A stretch of DNA of 64,000 nucleotides from CALRWV02 sp943371965 (GCA_943371965.1 CALRWV020000005.1:186001-250000), one strand, 5' to 3'. Shown: positions 9,119-17,808, numbered from the stretch's first letter. The notes: generated by a model not told the origin, from the letters alone. Program-made: numbers and translations.

Positions 9119-9667
9119 TTATTTTCCTGACAACTCAGATTGCTGAAGTGTTTTCAAATATGCAATTGTAGATGGAGCAATTCCAAAATTGAGCGGCGGT
9201 TCAAATCCCTGAATTCTCAAAATGATGGCAATGAGAGCATAATGATGAACGGTATGACTGATGAGAAACTGCAGTTCACGTCTTACAGAAGAATGACTGG
9301 CTGATGCCTCCGAAAGATCAATTTCACCTTCGTTGCTTTTAACCAGAAGTTCCTGATTGCTTAAACTTTCAGTTTCATTAAGTGTATTCAATTTCGCAAT
9401 TATGTTTTTCATGACCTCAATGGAATAGTTTCTGTTTATTTCAACAAGATGATTCCGTTCACGTTCATCATAATTTACAATTTTATTCATCCCGTTTAAA
9501 AAACTGGAATAATGATCTACCACGTGTCTGAAATGTTTTCCAACTCCGCTCATAAAATATTGGCTGGAATTGTTACAATAAAGCCTGTCATCAATTTGAT
9601 CAATTAAGTCTATTCCACGCTGAAGGAATTGGCAATTTTCATTGATCAGTGCAATTTTATGAAGCAT
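9119..9667 (-). CDS. DinB-like four-helix protein
   Basis: 182 residues from the ATG at 9667; the frame stays open up to 9763, but that would run deep into the upstream gene, and the DinB-like part starts at MLHKIALINEN. Three histidines in helical context fit the DinB/YfiT metal triad: HFRHVVDHY near residue 55 and HTVHHYALIA near 140. The family includes metal-dependent thiol transferases and uncharacterised stress proteins. The chosen start overlaps the PlsC-like gene by 11 bases, and the stop touches the next start, so it belongs firmly in the leftward operon. Function in this setting is unknown. Confidence 0.68.
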   Translation of the reverse strand: MLHKIALINENCQFLQRGIDLIDQIDDRLYCNNSSQYFMSGVGKHFRHVVDHYSSFLNGMNKIVNYDERERNHLVEINRNYSIEVMKNIIAKLNTLNETESLSNQELLVKSNEGEIDLSEASASHSSVRRELQFLISHTVHHYALIAIILRIQGFEPPLNFGIAPSTIAYLKTLQQSELSGK

Positions 9668-10439
9668 TGGTTTCTCTGATTGTCGGAATAAATATTTTTG
9701 TAATTTCTTTGTGAAGCTGTGAAGCCATTTCTTTTCTGTCGATGTGATGAATTGTTTTTTCACCGAAATGGATTCGGGCTGTAAATCCTGATAATTTGAA
9801 TAGATTGAATAGATGATCTGAAAATGTCATGTCTCCCCACCAGCAAACGGAAAGGTGTGCAGGAATTTCACTTTCTGGAGTTTCATATTGGATACTTGCA
9901 AATGAAACTGGAATATTCAGTTGAGTTGGAATTTCAAGCAGAGATGAATTAAAAGATTTTACCAGATCACCTTTTGTACTTGTTCCTTCCGGAAAAATTG
10001 CCACACCTGTATAGTTGCTTAAATTTCCTGAAATCAGATCATTCACTCTTGCAACGTCTCTTTTGTTGTTTCTGTCAATAAAAATTGTATTTGCAGAAGC
10101 AGCCATAAAACCCATAACCGGCCAGGAACGGACTTCCTTTTTTGCAACGAACACACATTTGCATTGTGAAAAAATCAGCATGATATCAATGTAACTGATA
10201 TGGTTGGAAACCAGAAAAAAAGGAGGGGTTGGAGGTTTTCCGGTAACTTCGATTTTCATGCCGGAACAAAATGCAAAAGTGCGTCCCCAACTTTGAACAA
10301 CAAATCCCTGCCACTGTTTTCTTGTTCCTGAAAAAGGCAGCAAAATGAAGCTGCAAGTTATCATCATCAGATAATGCAAAGTTGTATAGACAATAAACAA
10401 AATGGTTCGGTAAACAGCCCTGACAAATCTCATTGACAT
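9657..10439 (-). CDS. PlsC-like 1-acyl-glycerophosphate (or lyso-aminolipid) O-acyltransferase
   Basis: 260 residues. Block I of the acyltransferase family is NHISYID (the H-x4-D catalytic pair) around residue 78, block III is IFPEGTSTKG around 150. An N-terminal hydrophobic helix (about 10-38) anchors it to the inner membrane. The family transfers acyl chains to a lyso-lipid hydroxyl. It starts one base after the stop of the GNAT-like acyltransferase gene; this N-acyltransferase then O-acyltransferase order is the arrangement of olsB-olsA (ornithine lipids) and glsB-glsA (glycine lipids). I therefore favour an aminolipid role over housekeeping phosphatidate synthesis, as an inference from context. 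Confidence 0.82.
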   Translation of the reverse strand: MSMRFVRAVYRTILFIVYTTLHYLMMITCSFILLPFSGTRKQWQGFVVQSWGRTFAFCSGMKIEVTGKPPTPPFFLVSNHISYIDIMLIFSQCKCVFVAKKEVRSWPVMGFMAASANTIFIDRNNKRDVARVNDLISGNLSNYTGVAIFPEGTSTKGDLVKSFNSSLLEIPTQLNIPVSFASIQYETPESEIPAHLSVCWWGDMTFSDHLFNLFKLSGFTARIHFGEKTIHHIDRKEMASQLHKEITKIFIPTIRETNAS

Positions 10440-11282
10440 TCAATTATCTTTCGGAAAAAATAATTGAATGGTCTTCTGGTCAAGGGAAAGAACATCAACC
10501 ATAACAAGAAAGTCTATGGTTTTGAATTCTCGGTCAATTGCGGGGAGGCTGCAAACCTTTCCGCCATAATTCAGATAAGCTTTGAACAGTCTGGGAATTT
10601 CAACAAAATCTACAAAGTTGGATTCACCTGTTTTGGAGCAAACCAAATCAGGTAGCGGATTCAGTAAAATATTTTCATGGACAAAATTATTGCTGCGTAG
10701 AAAATCCATCAGCCAGATTCCTTCATTCATGTTCTGACTTGTTAGAGAGCAGCATCCGAAAAAATATCGTTTCCGGAAATTGAAAACGTATGCAGCCAAT
10801 CCCTGCCAAAGTAAAAAAAGAACGCGTGAGTTACGATGATCTCTCGAAATACAGGCGCGGCCTACTTCAACTGCAATCGCCAGAAAATCAGAAGGAAATT
10901 CAGAAAGATAAAATTCACCTGCTGAGTAAAATCCCTTTCCGGATTGTGCAGATTGAATAGTCTGCAATCGGTAAGTTCCAATAACTGTTGAATTATTTAA
11001 ATCGGTTACGATTAAATGGTGGCACTGGTCATCAAATTTGTCTTTGTCACGGAAAGTTTGAAATGATTCGGGAAGACCTTCGCCCAATTCCAGATTGAAA
11101 ACTTCAAATCGCAATTTCAGTGCACAGTCAAGTTCAGATTCAGTTTGGGCAAACCGCAAATTATACCGACCTTCGGTAATTGAAAATGACGAAATGAACT
11201 GATTGATTTCTTCAGAAAATAAAGACTTATTCAAATGTGAAATTGGATTCATGAGTTTTCCGGCGATTGCATCTTTGCCCAT
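10440..11282 (-). CDS. OlsB/GlsB-like GNAT N-acyltransferase
   Basis: 280 residues with the layout of acyl-ACP-dependent GNAT acyltransferases of the OlsB/hemolysin-like type: LRFAQTESELDCALKLRFEVFN around residue 42, a DDQCHHLIVTD strand, VIGTYRLQ, and EVGRACISRDHRN near 145 as in ornithine and glycine lipid N-acyltransferases. These enzymes attach a 3-hydroxy-acyl chain to an amino acid. It is the first gene of the leftward operon and abuts the PlsC-like gene, completing a possible two-step aminolipid pathway. Which amino acid is used cannot be read from the sequence. Confidence 0.75.
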   Translation of the reverse strand: MGKDAIAGKLMNPISHLNKSLFSEEINQFISSFSITEGRYNLRFAQTESELDCALKLRFEVFNLELGEGLPESFQTFRDKDKFDDQCHHLIVTDLNNSTVIGTYRLQTIQSAQSGKGFYSAGEFYLSEFPSDFLAIAVEVGRACISRDHRNSRVLFLLWQGLAAYVFNFRKRYFFGCCSLTSQNMNEGIWLMDFLRSNNFVHENILLNPLPDLVCSKTGESNFVDFVEIPRLFKAYLNYGGKVCSLPAIDREFKTIDFLVMVDVLSLDQKTIQLFFPKDN

Positions 11283-11391
11283 TGATTAGACAAAGATTAA
11301 AAAGTGTCGTTTAAATTGGAAGCAATATCTTCCGGATTGTTAAATTTAATAAAGCAATGAATTTTTCTGACCATCAGAATGTTAAGATTTT

Positions 11392-12528
11392 ATGATTAAT
11401 TACCTGATTATTTCAATTGCCGTAATTTGGTATTGTATCGCTTTCCTGTTTTGGTTGGGAAAGGTTCGAACCAAAAAGGTTTTGTCACTTCAATTAACTG
11501 AAGAAAGTCTTCCTAAACTTTCAATTGTTGTTGCAGCAAAAGACGAAGAGAAAGAAATTGAATCTTCGCTTCGGTCAATATTAAAACAAAACTATCCCAA
11601 CTTAGAAGTTATAGTTGTGAATGACCGTTCAACAGATAGAACAGGATTAATTCTGGAAAATCTGCAGGTGGAATTTCCCAATCTGAAAATTGAAACAATA
11701 ACATCGATTCCTGTTAATTGGCTTGGGAAAAACAATGCTCTTTGGAAAGGTGCAAATGATGCCACAGGTGACTACATTTTATTTACAGATGCGGATGTAA
11801 AATATTCTGACAATTGTTTGCGGAAAATAATGACGGATGTTCAGTCAAATAAGATTGAATTTGCTTGCTGCTTTCCTGATTTCATTTCGCATGGATTTTG
11901 GGAAAGTGTGTTTAATTTGAATTTTGCAATTCTTCTTTCGCTTCGGATAAAGTTCTGGTCGGTTACAAATCCTAAATCATCTGCCTTTTGCGGAGTTGGA
12001 GCTTTTAATCTGGTGAAAAAAGAATCCTACTTTAAGATGGGAGGTCATTCAAAGCTTCCCCTCGAAGTTGCAGATGATATGGTTCTTGCAAAGTTGATGA
12101 AACAATCCGGTGCAAAATCGGCGTTGTACAGCGGGAAAAATGAACTTTCTGTTAAATGGCAATCGGGTGGATTGAAATCTGTTATTAAGGGAATTGAGAA
12201 AAATGCCTTTTCAGGTTTTAATTATTCGTGGATGAAAATGATTCTGCAAATGACCAATTTACTTATCATCACTTGTGTTCCGTTTGCAGCTTTTCTTTTT
12301 GACTGGAAATTGGGACTGTTTTCTGTTTTGCCGATTGCTTTCATTTTCCAGATAAATAGACATTTTCAGAACAAGTCGATTTTTTATTTTCTAACACTTC
12401 CAATTGGAGCTTTATTGTTGACATATGCATCAGTAAGATCAGCGTTGATTATTACACTGAATGGCTCAGTTAATTGGCGCGATACAAAATATTCAAAGTC
12501 ACTGCTGAAAAAGGAAAGCAAGTTTTAG
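11392..12528 (+). CDS. Membrane-associated family-2 glycosyltransferase
   Basis: 378 residues. An N-terminal membrane helix (2-24) precedes a GT-A domain: LSIVVAAKDEEKEIESSL (44-61), VIVVNDRSTDRTG (about 74), YILFTDADV (about 126, DxD), a GVGAFNLVKKE region, and LEVADDMVLAKLMK in the position of the catalytic aspartate (about 224). Two to three C-terminal membrane helices (about 290-360) anchor the enzyme. The layout resembles hopanoid- or carotenoid-associated GT2 enzymes (HpnB/CrtQ-like), so a lipid acceptor is plausible. It is transcribed divergently from the acyltransferase operon across a 109-base gap. Confidence 0.8.
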   Translation: MINYLIISIAVIWYCIAFLFWLGKVRTKKVLSLQLTEESLPKLSIVVAAKDEEKEIESSLRSILKQNYPNLEVIVVNDRSTDRTGLILENLQVEFPNLKIETITSIPVNWLGKNNALWKGANDATGDYILFTDADVKYSDNCLRKIMTDVQSNKIEFACCFPDFISHGFWESVFNLNFAILLSLRIKFWSVTNPKSSAFCGVGAFNLVKKESYFKMGGHSKLPLEVADDMVLAKLMKQSGAKSALYSGKNELSVKWQSGGLKSVIKGIEKNAFSGFNYSWMKMILQMTNLLIITCVPFAAFLFDWKLGLFSVLPIAFIFQINRHFQNKSIFYFLTLPIGALLLTYASVRSALIITLNGSVNWRDTKYSKSLLKKESKF

Positions 12529-12551
12529 AAAATAAATATCAGAAAATAATA

Positions 12552-12633
12552 TGCCACGAATTCATGCATTTCAATAAAAACAAACTTAACACAAATTATG
12601 TTTTAATTCGAATCAATTCGTGAATCTGTGGCA
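12552..12633. repeat. Imperfect intergenic inverted repeat (TGCCACGAATT... / ...GTGGCA)
   Basis: The arms TGCCACGAATTCATG and AATTCGTGAATCTGTGGCA are imperfect reverse complements about 60 bases apart, with TTAACACAAATT between them. A related piece (GAATTAACACAAATT) occurs alone at about 5343-5357. This looks like a dispersed non-coding intergenic family; it lies between convergent genes and could fold into a long hairpin. Confidence 0.6.
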
Positions 12634-12643
12634 ACTGATAAAA

Positions 12644-13765
12644 TTACTTTTCCAGATCCCTGTAAAATGTTCGCTCTGTTAAATCTGCCCACTCACTGAT
12701 GGATTTTTGAAACGAAGAATAAGATTCCCACACTTTTTTTGCAAACGCATCCTTATCTACAATTTCCTGAATGGCCTCTTTTGTTTTCTCTCTGAATATT
12801 TCTATCACTTCGTCAGGAAACTTTCTGAATTGAACTTTGTTTTCGTCTTTTATCTTTTTGAGATAAACAGCGTTTTTGTTTTCAAATTCCGAGAGCATCC
12901 AATGATTTGCCCGTGCTGCCGCAGTTCTTACAATTTCCTGCAGATCCAAAGGCAATCCGTCAAAAGCAGTTTTATTTACCATCAATTCTAGAACAGAGCC
13001 GGGTTCATGCCAACCGGGATAGTAATAATATTTTGCAATCTTGTGAAATTCCATCAGATAATCGTGATAGGGTCCTATCCATTCCGTTGCATCAATGACG
13101 CCACGTTCAAGATTGGTATAAAGTTCGCTTCCCGGTGAGTTGACTGCGGTTCCTCCAGCTTTTGAAAACACGTTTCCGCCCAATCCTGGAATCCTCATAA
13201 TGATTCCCTTTAAATCGGAAATGGAATTTATTTCTTTGTTGAACCATCCACCCATTTGAACACCGGTATTTCCTGCAGGAAACGGAACGAGATCATATTG
13301 TTTGTAAAATTCTGTCCATAATTCCAATCCACCGCCGGAGTACATCCACGAATTAACTTGTTGGGCATTCATTCCAAATGGAACAGCTCCGAAAAATTGT
13401 GCTGCCGGATTTTTTCCTGACCAGTAATAAGAACCACTGTGTCCCATTTCTGCTGTTCCCTGACGGACCGCATCAAAAACTTCAAATGCAGGAACAAGTT
13501 CACCACCACCAAAAACCTGAATCTTCAGTCTGCCGCCAGACATTTCATCTATCCATTTTGCAATCAGTTCAGCACTTTCACCCAAAACCGGAAAATGGGG
13601 TTGCCAGGTTGTTACCATCCGCCAATGATATATTTTCCCATTTACAGTTGCATTGTCAGCATCCTGCTGAAACCTGATTTTGCATCCGGATAAAGCTGCG
13701 GCTCCACCCATCAATCCAACAGTTGAAAAAGTCTTCAGAAAATCACGGCGTTGAAATTTTTTCAT
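12644..13765 (-). CDS. TRAP-type (DctP family) solute-binding lipoprotein, Tat-exported
   Basis: 373 residues. The N-terminus has the twin-arginine motif RRDFLK (residues 6-11), a hydrophobic stretch and a lipobox-like ALSGC (Cys28), so export by Tat and lipid anchoring is likely. The rest matches DctP-type binding proteins: WRMVTTWQPHFPVLGE near 48, AKWIDEMSGGRLKIQVFGGGELVPAFEVFDAVRQGTAEMGH-like block, and GVIDATEWIGPYHD near 217, which includes the substrate-contact Arg/Trp region. It resembles alpha-keto-acid-binding members (TakP group). No DctQ or DctM membrane subunit is in the window, so it is an orphan here. Confidence 0.86.
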   Translation of the reverse strand: MKKFQRRDFLKTFSTVGLMGGAAALSGCKIRFQQDADNATVNGKIYHWRMVTTWQPHFPVLGESAELIAKWIDEMSGGRLKIQVFGGGELVPAFEVFDAVRQGTAEMGHSGSYYWSGKNPAAQFFGAVPFGMNAQQVNSWMYSGGGLELWTEFYKQYDLVPFPAGNTGVQMGGWFNKEINSISDLKGIIMRIPGLGGNVFSKAGGTAVNSPGSELYTNLERGVIDATEWIGPYHDYLMEFHKIAKYYYYPGWHEPGSVLELMVNKTAFDGLPLDLQEIVRTAAARANHWMLSEFENKNAVYLKKIKDENKVQFRKFPDEVIEIFREKTKEAIQEIVDKDAFAKKVWESYSSFQKSISEWADLTERTFYRDLEK

Positions 13766-13904
13766 GTATTCCTCTTTTTAATACCATTCTGTCTTTCAAA
13801 TAACTTGTCCCAATTGTTTTAAAGAAGCAAAGTTGCCCAAGAATAATTAAAATATTTCAAAACTAAGTTGGAATAAAAACTGTATCTGCTAAGGATTTGG
13901 ATTT

Positions 13905-13928
13905 CTTTGCGACTTTGCGTCTTTGCGA
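13905..13928. repeat. 8-bp tandem repeat CTTTGCGN x3
   Basis: Three exact-period units, CTTTGCGA, CTTTGCGT, CTTTGCGA, in the gap between the TRAP binding protein and csaA. The rest of the 272-base gap (13766-14037) shows no gene; it should hold the promoters of the two divergent genes. A partial match to a TAnnTTTG box is TAACTTTA at 13963. Confidence 0.75.
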
Positions 13929-14037
13929 GAAACAATTCCTCATTTTTATCAGGCAAAGTTACTAACTTTATTCTGCCCGAAAATACAAACCAACTTTAAA
14001 ATTGTGAACTCCTCACAAAAAAGAAAGAAGATATTTT

Positions 14038-14370
14038 ATGTTTATTCTTTATCCGGATTTTGAAAAAATTGAAATGAGGGTTGGGATAATTGTGGAAGTG
14101 GATGACTTTTTAAAGGCGAAAAAACCAGCATTTAAACTAAAGGTTGATTTTGGAGAGTTGGGAATCAAAAAATCCAGCGTACAGATTACCGTCAATTATG
14201 CAAAAGAACAGTTGATTGGAAAACAGGTGATCGCAGTTGTCAATTTTCCTCCTAAACAGATTGCAGATTTTATTTCTAAAGTTCTTGTTTTGGGAGTGAA
14301 TGATGAAAATGGAAATGTTGTTCTGCTGCAACCTCAGAAAAATGTAAAAGTGGGTGAGCGGATTTATTAA
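14038..14370 (+). CDS. csaA: CsaA-like tRNA-binding / chaperone protein
   Basis: 110 residues, the CsaA length, forming one OB-fold tRNA-binding domain: DFEKIEMRVGIIVEVDDF at residues 8-25, AFKLKVDFGELGIKKSSVQIT in the middle, and the signature block GKQVIAVVNFPPKQIADFISKVLVLGV at 60-88. CsaA dimers bind tRNA and show chaperone activity in Bacillus. Its start follows an AGAAAGAAG purine run. The stop codon shares the TTAA palindrome with the stop of the convergent SET-domain gene. Confidence 0.9.
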   Translation: MFILYPDFEKIEMRVGIIVEVDDFLKAKKPAFKLKVDFGELGIKKSSVQITVNYAKEQLIGKQVIAVVNFPPKQIADFISKVLVLGVNDENGNVVLLQPQKNVKVGERIY

Positions 14371-14876
14371 GGATTATATTTATTTCTGATATAGTTTAAG
14401 CTGTAGGGTAAAATTTGTTTTTGTTCTTTATCAGTCAACTCGAAAAATGATTTGACTGTTTTTCGGCATGTCTCAGAACTGCATCTGCAGGTGAGATTCC
14501 ATCCTGTTTCGGAAATTGAACTTGAATAATCCCAACAGAGTTCTTCATCAGGCAAAATATCTTTCAACGAATAATAAACGGGATCACCATTCAGAAATCC
14601 GATATTCGGATTGCAGGAATGATTGAAATAATCATCGAAATGATCACCGTTTGAACAAATCCACTCATCATTTTCGGATTGAAGACACATGTGATGAGAT
14701 TCGATCTGTTCTGATTTTAGAGTAAACCCATTGCAGGGTATCAGAAGCGTTCCCTTAGGAATATAAGTCTGTGCAAAAATCCCACGTCCCTTTTTTTCAG
14801 TCTGTCTGATTTCCATTCCGTTGTGCTGTGTGATCATCTGAAAAATAAATCCTGACTTTTTTGACAAAAATAACAT
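14367..14876 (-). CDS. Small SET-domain protein (putative lysine methyltransferase)
   Basis: Up to 169 residues; the domain itself begins at Met21 (position 14816: MEIRQTEKKGRGIFA), and Met14 (14837) is another possible start. The SET core is complete: GRGIFA, the cofactor/knot motif FNHSCNPN (about 84-91), and ELCWDYS (about 111) with the catalytic tyrosine. A cysteine-rich CRCSSETCR (about 129-137) resembles a post-SET zinc site. SET enzymes methylate protein lysines with S-adenosylmethionine. The substrate is unknown; csaA (convergent) and the RimK-like ligase (divergent, 21 bases away) are neighbours. Confidence 0.82.
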   Translation of the reverse strand: MLFLSKKSGFIFQMITQHNGMEIRQTEKKGRGIFAQTYIPKGTLLIPCNGFTLKSEQIESHHMCLQSENDEWICSNGDHFDDYFNHSCNPNIGFLNGDPVYYSLKDILPDEELCWDYSSSISETGWNLTCRCSSETCRKTVKSFFELTDKEQKQILPYSLNYIRNKYNP

Positions 14877-14897
14877 TATTAAACGCGTTATCGGAAA

Positions 14898-16457
14898 ATG
14901 ATGAGTATTTTTGGGAAAAATTCTCCAGGTGTTTTCTTGAATATTCTCATAGTGGTTAACAATCCCAAAGACTGGGAGCTCAATATTACCGGAATTGAGC
15001 TTGTTTCTGCACGTTCCTATCTTCTTGATCCGAAATACACCGATATCAGAAATGTAAAGGTCTTTAATCTCTGCAAATCTTATAAATATCAGACTACCGG
15101 TTATTATGTGTCGCTTCTTGCTTCAGCGAGAGGTCACAAACCCATTCCAAATATTACATCCATTCAGGATATGAAATCACAGACCATCATCCGTTTTGTG
15201 TCTGATGATCTTGAAGATCTCATTCAAAAATGTTTGTCGCAGATTCAAACCGATAAATTCTCATTGAATATTTATTTTGGAAGAAGTTTGGCGAAAAAAT
15301 ATGAGAGGATCAGTCTTCATCTGTTCAAACAGTTTCAGTTTCCGTTTATGAAAGCAGTATTCCAGAAAGAGGAAGATGGTTGGATTCTTCAGAACTTGTC
15401 TCCCATTTCTGCAGATGGAATTCCGAATGAACATCATGAGTTTGTAAATCTGGTTGCTTCCGAATACTTCAAAGGAAAACGGCCAAATGTTCCCAAAAAA
15501 CAAAATCCGCGTTACGATTTGGCGATTTTGTATGATCCGGATGCCAAAGATTCTCCTTCAGATGAAAAAGCAATTCAGAATTTTATTAAAGCAGCAGAAA
15601 ATCTTGGAATGGGTGCAGAATTGATTTCCAAAGAAGATTATGGAAGTATTGCAGAGTTTGATGCACTCTTTATTCGGGAAACAACCAATGTAAATCATTA
15701 CACTTACCGTTTTGCAAGACGGGCTCAGGCTGAGGGTTTGGTTGTGGTTGATGATCCGGAATCAATTTTAAAATGTACCAACAAGGTTTATTTGGCAGAA
15801 TTGCTTGACCGGTATGAAATTGCAATGCCCAAAACGATAATCGTGCATAAAGATAATATTGATAAGGTAATCAGTGAGTTGGGACTTCCATGTATATTGA
15901 AACAGCCTGACAGTTCATTTTCGAATGGAGTCGTCAAAATAGAGACACCCATGCAGCTTCTATATGATACTGAAAGATATCTGGATAAATCAGAACTGTT
16001 GATTGCCCAGGAATTTCTACCAACAACATTTGATTGGAGAATTGGTGTTTTTGACCGTCAGGTTTTGTTTTCGTGCAAATACTTCATGTCCGGTAAACAT
16101 TGGCAAATTGTAAAACGTGATTCTAAAGGAAAAGCCAGATATGGCCGGTTTGAAAGTGTAAGTATTGAAAACACGCCAAAAGAAGTCATTTCGATGGCAC
16201 TCAAAATTTCAAACCTGATTGGGGATGGACTATATGGGGTTGATATCAAACAGGCCGGGAAAAAATTTGCAGTTATTGAAATTAATGACAACCCAAATAT
16301 TGAATCTGGAGTGGAAGATGGAATCCTGAAAGAGAAATTGTATCAGAAAATCATGGAAATCTTCCTGAAACGGATTGAAAAGAAAAAAGGGATTCAGCCG
16401 AAAATAATGATACCAGTAAAAGTCATTGAGACTCAAAAGAAGGAAAATATCCGGTAA
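14898..16457 (+). CDS. RimK-like ATP-grasp ligase with N-terminal RLAN-type domain
   Basis: 519 residues. The first ~190 form an alpha+beta domain resembling the RLAN (RimK-like ATP-grasp N-terminal) family: ILIVVNNPKDW near 17, then ARSYLLDPKYTDIRNVKVFNLC. Residues ~205-490 are a RimK-type ATP-grasp: FDALFIRETTNVNHYTYRFARRA (about 258), LPCILKQPDSSFSNGVVKI with the ATP-binding lysine (about 330), and the Mg site VIEINDNPNIESGVED (about 470). RimK-like enzymes ligate amino acids, often glutamate, to a carboxylate. No partner peptidase or acetyltransferase is adjacent. Start choice between Met1 and Met2 is immaterial. Confidence 0.83.
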   Translation: MMSIFGKNSPGVFLNILIVVNNPKDWELNITGIELVSARSYLLDPKYTDIRNVKVFNLCKSYKYQTTGYYVSLLASARGHKPIPNITSIQDMKSQTIIRFVSDDLEDLIQKCLSQIQTDKFSLNIYFGRSLAKKYERISLHLFKQFQFPFMKAVFQKEEDGWILQNLSPISADGIPNEHHEFVNLVASEYFKGKRPNVPKKQNPRYDLAILYDPDAKDSPSDEKAIQNFIKAAENLGMGAELISKEDYGSIAEFDALFIRETTNVNHYTYRFARRAQAEGLVVVDDPESILKCTNKVYLAELLDRYEIAMPKTIIVHKDNIDKVISELGLPCILKQPDSSFSNGVVKIETPMQLLYDTERYLDKSELLIAQEFLPTTFDWRIGVFDRQVLFSCKYFMSGKHWQIVKRDSKGKARYGRFESVSIENTPKEVISMALKISNLIGDGLYGVDIKQAGKKFAVIEINDNPNIESGVEDGILKEKLYQKIMEIFLKRIEKKKGIQPKIMIPVKVIETQKKENIR

Positions 16458-16671
16458 TAGTTGCAATAATGATTTGACTCCGCCATATTTGAGGTCAAAG
16501 CTGGTGTGGTTATCTCATATCACAATATCAGGTAATAGGCTGATTTTTTAATGACAGCAGTCACAAATGAATGAAAATAAAGATGTTGTGTGACTCGAAT
16601 CATTTGGATTGATCATTTTAATAGAGAACTTAGCCGTTAGATTTTTCGATTTAAAAAACAAGGAGAAAAAA

Positions 16672-17808
16672 ATGTACAAATCACTAATCAATAGAATTGT
16701 AAAATCATCTTTACTGATGGTTGTTGCAATTGCAATCAGTTTGAAAGCAAATGCTCAAGGGCTTCCAAGTGACTTAGGAATTAATGTTCAAGCTGGTCAG
16801 GTTGACATTATAAAAATGCAGGATCTGATCAAATTGGCACCTGGTCATAACTCAAGTGGAACAAGAACATTGTTTTCCGTTACTTTTAAAAACAATTCAA
16901 GTCCACAAGTCCCAATCACAATTGGAAAAGGCAAAATGCATTTTACAGGTGAATTTAATGGGGTTCCACTTGGAATTGTTTTGAAAAATTCAAAAGAGAT
17001 TACTTTTCCCAAAAATGCTTCGATTACACTTTCAAGTAATACAGTAGCTTCCTCTACGTTCTTGAATTTTGAATTGGATGGTGCAGATCCTGATATCGAA
17101 AAACTGGCAAAAGCCCTTGGAATTGATTTTAAAAATTTCAACCCAGGTTTACCTGTTCCAAGTGGGTCATATACATTTAAAGTTTGGGTTGATGATTCAG
17201 GACTTCCACCTGCCGAAGGTACTTTAAATCTTACTAATATTGAAACCAATGTTGTCATTTTAGGCCCTGGTGATGAATTTGGCTCAGGAGACGTTCCTGA
17301 AATTTACAATGCTCAACCTCTTATTTCCTGGACAGGTGGTTCACCGGTTTATGAAGTTATTGTTGTTCAACAAACACCATCAGAAAAAACTTTGGGCGAT
17401 CTTTTATCCAAAACCCCAAATTTCAAAACAACAACAAATGGTACTTCAGTTCAATATCCAGCCGTAGGAGTGAAACCACTTTTACCTGGAGAAACTTATG
17501 TAGTTTTAGTTGGTTCAATTGTTAAAGATTTTTCTTCAACATCGGACAACAGGAAATTCGGAACACCTTTTACATTTAAAATTAAAAAACAGCAAACTGG
17601 CTCAGAATCAGCCGGAAGTGCACTTGTAGAAGCATTGAAAAAAATTACCGGTGGTCAATATGATGCTGCATTCGATCAGTTGAAAGAAGCAACTCCAACT
17701 GGTAAAATGTCATTGGATGATAAGTCTATTGGTATAAATGATTTAAATGCAATAATGAAAAAAATATCTGATCAGTCATATTCACTAAAAGGCATCGCAA
17801 TTAAGTAA
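16672..17808 (+). CDS. Exported protein of unknown function, first gene of FecR/cyclase cluster
   Basis: 378 residues from the ATG at 16672, chosen because AAGGAG lies 6 bases upstream at 16660-16665 and the sequence then starts with a clean signal peptide (KSLINRIVKSSLLM... ending KANAQ). An upstream TTG in frame would put an unnatural charged extension in front. The mature part is beta-rich with Ig- or fibronectin-like texture (QPLISWTGGSPVYEVIVVQQ near 220). The C-terminus is a short helical segment (ALVEALKKITGGQYDAAFDQL). No family recognised. It lies 22 bases upstream of the FecR-domain gene, so they are probably co-transcribed. Confidence 0.75.
   Translation: MYKSLINRIVKSSLLMVVAIAISLKANAQGLPSDLGINVQAGQVDIIKMQDLIKLAPGHNSSGTRTLFSVTFKNNSSPQVPITIGKGKMHFTGEFNGVPLGIVLKNSKEITFPKNASITLSSNTVASSTFLNFELDGADPDIEKLAKALGIDFKNFNPGLPVPSGSYTFKVWVDDSGLPPAEGTLNLTNIETNVVILGPGDEFGSGDVPEIYNAQPLISWTGGSPVYEVIVVQQTPSEKTLGDLLSKTPNFKTTTNGTSVQYPAVGVKPLLPGETYVVLVGSIVKDFSSTSDNRKFGTPFTFKIKKQQTGSESAGSALVEALKKITGGQYDAAFDQLKEATPTGKMSLDDKSIGINDLNAIMKKISDQSYSLKGIAIK

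Noticed and set aside
16609..16671. Start of the first FecR-cluster gene at an upstream alternative codon
   Set aside because: Charged extension in front of the signal peptide; AAGGAG points to the ATG at 16672.
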